A program made the position numbers and the translations under genes. DNA of 10,286 nucleotides from CAYSCX01 sp964429575 (lineage in GTDB: Bacteria; Desulfobacterota; Binatia; Binatales; Binataceae): positions 1-10,286 of the forward strand of contig CAYSCX010000059.1 in NCBI GenBank assembly GCA_964429575.1. Reading direction: 5' to 3'. How positions within the stretch are numbered: the stretch's first letter is position 1; every line of letters begins with the position of its first letter. The notes beneath the pieces are model-generated. The model saw only the letters and a list, made by a program, of their open reading frames with translations, ran no database searches and was not told the DNA's origin. Positions 6,338-10,286 of this stretch are shown in pieces.

Positions 6338-8326
6338 TCACGCCTCGACCACCAGATCGACGTTGGATTTGGCCTGACAGGCCAGGATGTAGCCTAGCTG
6401 CTTATCTTGCGGATCGAGTCCTTCTTCCACCTCCATGGTGACCCTGCCTGAGACAAGCTTTACCGTACAGGTGCCGCAGGTTCCGACACGGCATGAAAAG
6501 TCGAGGTTGACGCCGACGTCTTCTGACGCCTCGAGCACCGACTTCCCGAGCGGAATTGTTGCGCTCTTCTTGGAGAGCGAGAACAGAACCGTTGGCGCAT
6601 GGACCGCGACGCCGTTCACGCGCGCGGCTGCGGGACTAAAGACCGGAACCGCGCGCGCGCCGACAACTTCGGGATTCCTCTGCTCGGTCCCGAACCCCTC
6701 TGTGCGGATCTGATTCTTCGATACGCCCAGCTCGGTGAGTATCCCCTTGAATGCGTCCATCATCGGCGGCGGCCCGCAGAGATGGATGCGCCGAGACACG
6801 ATGCCGGGGACTGCCTGCGCGATGATTTCCTTGGTGAATCTGCCGGTCAACCCGACCCACGGAGCCTGACCGCGTCGGGTCGCGCTCACCACGACTGTCA
6901 GGTTGGGGTGGCGCGACTGGAGATACTCGATCTCTTGTCGAAAGATGAAATCTCTGGGCTCCCGAAAGCAGTAGAGAAGCCATATATCGCCGCGCCAACC
7001 GCGCGCGGTCAGGTAGCGAATGACGCTCATGAGCGGCGTGATGCCGACACCGCCGCCGATCAAGACGATGCTATCGGCTTCGGTGCCGGTGAACGTGAAT
7101 CTCCCCGCCGGCGCTGTGATACTAAGTTCAGATCCTTCTCTTACCTGGTCGTGTAGGTAGCCCGAGACGACGCCAAGTGGCTCTCGCTTGACGGTGATTT
7201 CTACGTAATCGCGCTCAGTTGGCGATGACGAAATTGAATACGATCTCTTTGCCAATCTGCCGTCGATCGAGACGGTCAGATCGAGGAATTGCCCCGGCAA
7301 GTAAGTAAAAGGAATCTGACCACTACCCGGATCTCCCAACCGAAACGTGCGCACCTCCGGCGTCTCATCGAACGTTCTCAAGACCTTGAGCTTGCCGGAC
7401 CAGCGTGGCGTCTTCGAGGCCGACACGGACGTAATCGCCTCGCTCGGAGGCTTTGAAATGGCGACGCTGGGCGGTCCTGTCGGCGCCGCTTGTCTCGCGG
7501 ACGGAGGAGGAGCTGGGCCAAGTTGGCCTGCTTGGGTGCCACCAACGTCGGCAGGCGCAGGGCCGCCGGCGGGGGGAACAACAGGCGGCGGGTGGGTTAG
7601 GCGCAGCAGCTCCTGCGCACGATGCATTCGGAGGAAGTATAGCCAGATCATCGCGGCGGCGAAGGCGATTAACAGCGCCATCGAGAAAAAGTGGATGAGC
7701 GGGAGCCCGAGGATTCGCACTTCACTAGCGCTGCCGACCGGCGGCGCGAGACTCATCTGTTGCTTGAACCAGCTCAATGCCACATCGCGCGGCGCTTTTC
7801 CCTCCGCGAGAGCGCGGCTTGCGGCAAGCCCGCTTTGGTACTGGTCCAACCCTCGGCTGATCAATTCCGACGCTTCCTGCATTGCGGCGAAATCGTTGGA
7901 AGCGGTCGCTGAGGACATCTGTGCGAGTCCCTGCGACATCAGCGAAGAACCAGCCTCCATTCTCTGACGCGCCGATTGCTCGACTTGCGCTCGCTGCTCC
8001 GGCGTCACGCTCGGCATCGACATGAGCGACGGGAAGAGCGGCTTGTACCGCGAACCTCCGTGTTCGCCCATCATCCCGCCCATCTCGCCGCTCGTTGTGC
8101 CGCCCATTTCTTCGCCCCGACTGCCGCCGCTCTCGCTGCCACCGTGATGGCCAGAGTGTTCGTCGGCGAATACGCGGCCAAGATTGAAGCCGAGCATCGC
8201 AACCATGACGACAACTGCAGCGAGGCACAGACCGAAGCGGCGACACTCGCGGCGTTGCGGCGCGAGTCTGCGGCCTGGCCCTTTGGGCCGCACAGAGCGA
8301 CACGGTTTGGCACGCGGTTCAGTCAC
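6338..8326 (-). CDS. Membrane-bound FAD/NAD(P)H oxidoreductase with 2Fe-2S ferredoxin domain
   Basis: A 662-residue fusion. In order: basic N-terminus (1-30); hydrophobic signal or helix (31-53); periplasmic Gly/Met/His-rich segment (55-93); predicted helical segment rich in Gln, Ala and Met (about 106-195); transmembrane helix (208-232) followed by Arg/His residues marking the cytoplasmic side; Pro/Ala-rich linker (246-305); ferredoxin-NADP reductase-type module with FAD motif RSYS (361-364), nucleotide motif GGGVGITP (424-431) and CGPPPMM (517-523); and a C-terminal plant-type 2Fe-2S domain with Cys612, Cys617, Cys620 and Cys650 (C-x4-C-x2-C-x29-C). It should take electrons from cytoplasmic NAD(P)H and hand them through the iron-sulphur cluster to the diheme b protein encoded 3 bp downstream. 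The start is GTG at 8326 with only a poor, too-close GAAGA before it. The periplasmic part looks like a copper-binding or sensing module, which is inference. Whether it uses NADH or NADPH is not visible. Confidence 0.92.
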   Translation of the reverse strand: MTEPRAKPCRSVRPKGPGRRLAPQRRECRRFGLCLAAVVVMVAMLGFNLGRVFADEHSGHHGGSESGGSRGEEMGGTTSGEMGGMMGEHGGSRYKPLFPSLMSMPSVTPEQRAQVEQSARQRMEAGSSLMSQGLAQMSSATASNDFAAMQEASELISRGLDQYQSGLAASRALAEGKAPRDVALSWFKQQMSLAPPVGSASEVRILGLPLIHFFSMALLIAFAAAMIWLYFLRMHRAQELLRLTHPPPVVPPAGGPAPADVGGTQAGQLGPAPPPSARQAAPTGPPSVAISKPPSEAITSVSASKTPRWSGKLKVLRTFDETPEVRTFRLGDPGSGQIPFTYLPGQFLDLTVSIDGRLAKRSYSISSSPTERDYVEITVKREPLGVVSGYLHDQVREGSELSITAPAGRFTFTGTEADSIVLIGGGVGITPLMSVIRYLTARGWRGDIWLLYCFREPRDFIFRQEIEYLQSRHPNLTVVVSATRRGQAPWVGLTGRFTKEIIAQAVPGIVSRRIHLCGPPPMMDAFKGILTELGVSKNQIRTEGFGTEQRNPEVVGARAVPVFSPAAARVNGVAVHAPTVLFSLSKKSATIPLGKSVLEASEDVGVNLDFSCRVGTCGTCTVKLVSGRVTMEVEEGLDPQDKQLGYILACQAKSNVDLVVEA

Positions 8327-8345
8327 TCTTCAACTCGCTGGATCA

Positions 8346-8963
8346 CTATCCGCCCACACCGGACGTCGAGTCGGGTTCAGTTTTCGCGCCGGCCTTCTCC
8401 TCGCAGAAGCACGAGGGCTTGCGGTAGTGAACCGTGCGGTATACCGCGACCAGATTGGTCACGAGCCGCTTGGGATCAATGTCGTACACGACACGCGCCC
8501 CAGTCTCCTTTTTGCACGCGGCGAGAATGTTCTCCGCAATATCGCTGATTCCTCCGGTGCCGCGCAGTACGCCGATGAGCTTGCCCTCGTCGTACGCGAT
8601 TGCAAGTTCGCCAAGTGTTCCGCTGCTGCCACCCGCGAACACCACGATGTCCGACGATCGTATGTTCACCACCTCGCGACCCATCAGTCCGCTGCCAGTG
8701 AAGACCAGCACATCGTGGAACTCGGTCGGCGACTGATACTTCCGGACGTGTTCATCGACGCTAAGGCCCGGCGAGATTCCGATCACAAGTCCGCCGACGC
8801 TCTTTGCGCCACGCGCAGCTTCCAGCGGCAGCCCCGGGCAGCCTCCCGTGATGAGATGGCAGTCGGCTTCCGCCACCGCTTTGCCGAGTTCAAATGCACC
8901 AGTAAGGCTGTGCGACGTCATCTCTCCAGTCGCCGAGCCCATGACGCCGATCTTGAGCTTCAT
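8346..8963 (-). CDS. SLOG/LOG-like Rossmann protein (TIGR00725-type)
   Basis: A 205-residue protein beginning MKLKIGVMGSATG, a typical Rossmann first strand and loop. Conserved features are GGCPG (40-44), the GREVVNIRSSD stretch (95-105) and GGSSGTLGE (111-119), the nucleotide-binding loop that corresponds to PGGxGTxxE in LOG cytokinin-activating phosphoribohydrolases. The family (SLOG superfamily) contains nucleotide or nucleotide-sugar binding enzymes and sensors; the exact substrate cannot be read here. The C-terminal tail has Cys185-Phe-Cys187 and is otherwise polar. The start is placed at ATG 8963 because the family normally begins at this strand. An alternative ATG at 9002 overlaps the DUF1622 stop as ATGA and would add 13 residues; neither has an ideal ribosome binding site. 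It lies 19 bp before the oxidoreductase gene, an unexpected place for a SLOG protein. Confidence 0.88.
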   Translation of the reverse strand: MKLKIGVMGSATGEMTSHSLTGAFELGKAVAEADCHLITGGCPGLPLEAARGAKSVGGLVIGISPGLSVDEHVRKYQSPTEFHDVLVFTGSGLMGREVVNIRSSDIVVFAGGSSGTLGELAIAYDEGKLIGVLRGTGGISDIAENILAACKKETGARVVYDIDPKRLVTNLVAVYRTVHYRKPSCFCEEKAGAKTEPDSTSGVGG

Positions 8964-8998
8964 ATTTCGTTCGTCGCCGCGAGCACCTGCATAGCGCT

Positions 8999-9391
8999 TC
9001 ATCCTCCTGCGGGCTTGACCGCCCGTTCCGTTTCCTGAGTGAGGAAATAGTTCAGAGTTGTTCTGATCACGATGATCGCCGCCAATTGCGCGATATCGTT
9101 CCAGCTTCTGCTCATCGTCGTGCGCAGGATGTCCGCCGCAAGCTCGAAGTCGATCGCGAGGGCAAGCCACTTCACAAACCGAAGGCGGACTTCCTCGCGT
9201 GCGTCCAATTGCGTGGCGCGCCTCAGCAGGCTTGCGATCGATCCCGCCAGCGCCTGGACCGCAGCGATGCCAACCACCAATCCGGCCGCCGCCTCGATAG
9301 CCGCGATTAGGTAGCCAGTAAGGACGCCGATGCTTGCTTCCATCGCTTCCCAGTACAGTTCTCCACGGCGCGGCCACGCCATCTGGTGCAT
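8999..9391 (-). CDS. DUF1622-type small membrane protein
   Basis: A 130-residue inner-membrane protein with hydrophobic stretches at about 22-48, 73-90 and 100-118. The segments RFVKWLALAIDFELAADIL (71-89) and WNDIAQLAAIIVIRTTLNYF (97-116) match my recollection of the conserved core of DUF1622. Function is unknown for the family. The ATG at 9391 has no good ribosome binding site; an internal ATG at 9343 (residue 17), with GGGAAG just before it, would give 114 residues starting at the first helix and may be the real start. The stop overlaps a possible start of the SLOG gene as ATGA, so the two are likely translated together and may act as a pair. It lies 44 bp after the Met-rich gene. Confidence 0.85.
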   Translation of the reverse strand: MHQMAWPRRGELYWEAMEASIGVLTGYLIAAIEAAAGLVVGIAAVQALAGSIASLLRRATQLDAREEVRLRFVKWLALAIDFELAADILRTTMSRSWNDIAQLAAIIVIRTTLNYFLTQETERAVKPAGG

Positions 9392-9435
9392 TCACGCCGG
9401 GTCCGCCATATCTCCGCCGCGAGCTTCAAGCCTGC

Positions 9436-10110
9436 TCACATGTCTTGCATCAACCCGCCGGTATCAGGTGCTGGCGACGCGCCAGGCGACGGAGCAGGAC
9501 TTGCGCTTGGGTGGCCACTACCCATAGCGCCTCCCATTTCACCGCCCATTTGACCTCCTCCACTTCCCATGCCCTCGCCCATGTTGCCCTTCATGGAGCC
9601 GGCACCGCTTGGTCCGCTCATGCTTCCTTCTTCCATTCCGCCACTCATGCTGCCGCCCATCTCGCCCGACCTCATGCCCTTCCCGTGGCGCATCGAGCCG
9701 CCACTACGAGCACCCGGTGACGGCGTCGCGGCAGGCGTAGAAGTGCCCGCCGTACCGCCCATGTGCTTTCGCATCATCTGTTCCATCTCTGGGCTGTGAG
9801 GGTGCATCGGCGATGGACTAGCTGCTCCGGGGCTTGCTTGAGCCGCAGGTGACGGTGCGCCCGTGCTTCCCGCGCCCATGCCACCCATCTCGCCTTCGCC
9901 CTCCATTGCGACGAGCAGGAGACGATCGCCAGTGGCCACTCGACGGCTGTTTGGGATCGCCCGTAATGAACCTCGCGAGTGCAGCGCCGTGGCACTACTG
10001 ACCGACGCCCGCGCAGCGGTCGGACCGAGCACCCCCAGAAGAAGGGCGAGCACTGGAGTCCCCGCCAAGAGGAAGAAGCGACCGTTAGAGTGGATCGTTA
10101 CTGCCGTCAT
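9436..10110 (-). CDS. Secreted Met/Gly-rich low-complexity protein
   Basis: A 224-residue protein with a signal peptide (basic start, hydrophobic core about 12-29, likely cleavage after Ala-Arg-Ala near 35). The mature part is low complexity: about 23 Met in total, with repeated GEMGG, GSM and GGM units (73-79, 138-196), and Pro/Ser/Ala-rich spacers (84-103, 128-134, 201-216). A short more complex island, HPHSPEMEQMMRKHMGG (103-119), has clustered His and Met and could be helical. Spaced Met and His residues are typical of periplasmic Cu(I)/Ag(I)-binding proteins, so copper binding is the best guess. No catalytic domain is visible. ATG 10110 has AGGAGAG seven bases upstream. It is the first complete gene of the cluster. 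The same GEMGG-type repeats recur in the periplasmic part of the 662-aa oxidoreductase. Confidence 0.8.
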   Translation of the reverse strand: MTAVTIHSNGRFFLLAGTPVLALLLGVLGPTAARASVSSATALHSRGSLRAIPNSRRVATGDRLLLVAMEGEGEMGGMGAGSTGAPSPAAQASPGAASPSPMHPHSPEMEQMMRKHMGGTAGTSTPAATPSPGARSGGSMRHGKGMRSGEMGGSMSGGMEEGSMSGPSGAGSMKGNMGEGMGSGGGQMGGEMGGAMGSGHPSASPAPSPGASPAPDTGGLMQDM

Positions 10111-10161
10111 GAGTTTGCTCTCCTGTCAATCTTGTTAGGGGTTGCGTAACTGATGGAATGA

Positions 10162-10284
10162 CTAGTGTCGCGTCGTTCGCCCAGCCGGCAACTTGCCGCG
10201 CCCTCGAGCCGCACCGTACTCGTCGCGCCCAATGGACTCGAACCGCGAGATTGTTCTGCGAGACTCCCAGGCGGACTTGCCCGG
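10162..10284 (-). CDS. Possible 3' end of an unidentified upstream gene
   Basis: On the minus strand a frame open from the window edge ends at TAG 10164-10162, giving about 40 residues ending in RGRGKLPAGRTTRH. Its third codon positions are clearly GC-rich (about three quarters by hand count), better than the other two frames, which are also open here. No motif is recognised and no start is in view, so it may equally be non-coding upstream DNA. If it is a gene, its stop lies 51 bp before the Met-rich gene and it may belong to the same operon. Confidence 0.3.
   Translation of the reverse strand, partial: PGKSAWESRRTISRFESIGRDEYGAARGRGKLPAGRTTRH
10186..10198. promoter_or_regulatory. 13-bp palindrome upstream of the cluster (candidate operator)
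   Basis: CGGCAA-C-TTGCCG is a perfect 6+1+6 palindrome, 76 bp upstream of the first complete gene. On the minus strand its right half reads TTGCCG, a possible -35, with ACACTA 17 bases further as a weak -10. A short palindrome in GC-rich DNA can arise by chance, and it may lie within the end of an upstream gene, so this is only a candidate. Confidence 0.2.
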
Positions 10285-10286
10285 CC

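Noticed and set aside
7347..7967. 206-codon plus-strand ORF, plus other long plus-strand frames (555-1082, 8184-9038, 7976-8548)
   Set aside because: All lie opposite well-supported minus-strand genes and have compositions typical of antisense frames in GC-rich DNA.
8964..9395. In-frame upstream extension of the SLOG reading frame to an ATG at 9395 (349 residues)
   Set aside because: The added part is Arg/Gly/Pro-rich without domain features and overlaps the DUF1622 gene, whose frame shows membrane helices and conserved motifs.
10233..10244. tRNA T-arm-like string (GGTTCGAGTCCA on the minus strand)
   Set aside because: The flanking bases form only about two pairs of a T stem, and no acceptor or anticodon arm can be built around it; it is readable as ordinary codons in the GC3-rich frame.

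Overview
The window looks like part of a GC-rich proteobacterial genome, most likely an alphaproteobacterium. That guess rests on overall composition, the Tat-exported copper oxidase, and a DUF2924-type gene start at the left edge; no rRNA or other taxonomic marker is present. Nearly everything is coded on the minus strand, so transcription runs from the right end of the window to the left. No convincing plus-strand gene was found.

Layout in transcription order (right to left): a possible 3' end of an unidentified gene (10162-10286); a secreted Met/Gly-rich protein (10110-9436); a DUF1622-type small membrane protein (9391-8999); a SLOG/LOG-like Rossmann protein (8963-8346); a large membrane-bound flavin/ferredoxin oxidoreductase (8326-6338); a five-helix membrane protein with two His-x13-His helices, read as a diheme cytochrome b (6334-5573); a seven-CxxCH periplasmic cytochrome c (5565-4783); a small secreted Cys/His-rich protein (4668-4261); a Tat-exported two-domain multicopper oxidase (4125-2680); a TolC-family outer-membrane protein (2647-1220); and a membrane-anchored monoheme cytochrome c (1151-537). 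Several junctions are 3-40 bp or overlap as ATGA, so the ten genes probably form one operon. The larger gaps (about 70-140 bp) lie around the Cys/His-rich gene, where there is also a perfect 9-bp hairpin, and before the last cytochrome. Left of 537 is a stretch of about 400 bp without a convincing gene, then a 17-codon ORF with a very strong ribosome binding site that overlaps the start of a DUF2924-like gene running off the window.

Working hypothesis: the middle genes form a transmembrane electron wire. NAD(P)H in the cytoplasm reduces FAD and a plant-type 2Fe-2S cluster in the 662-aa protein. Electrons then cross the membrane through the two b hemes of the 253-aa protein, as in NOX/ferric-reductase flavocytochromes but with the flavin and haem parts on separate chains, and reach the heptaheme cytochrome c in the periplasm. 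The multicopper oxidase, the Met-rich proteins and the Cys/His-rich protein point to copper (or another redox metal) as substrate or cofactor. The oxidase could be the O2-reducing end of the chain or a detoxifying metal oxidase. The direction of electron flow, the real substrate, and the roles of the DUF1622/SLOG pair and the TolC protein cannot be settled from sequence alone. No transcriptional regulator and no RND or membrane-fusion partner for the TolC protein is present in the window.
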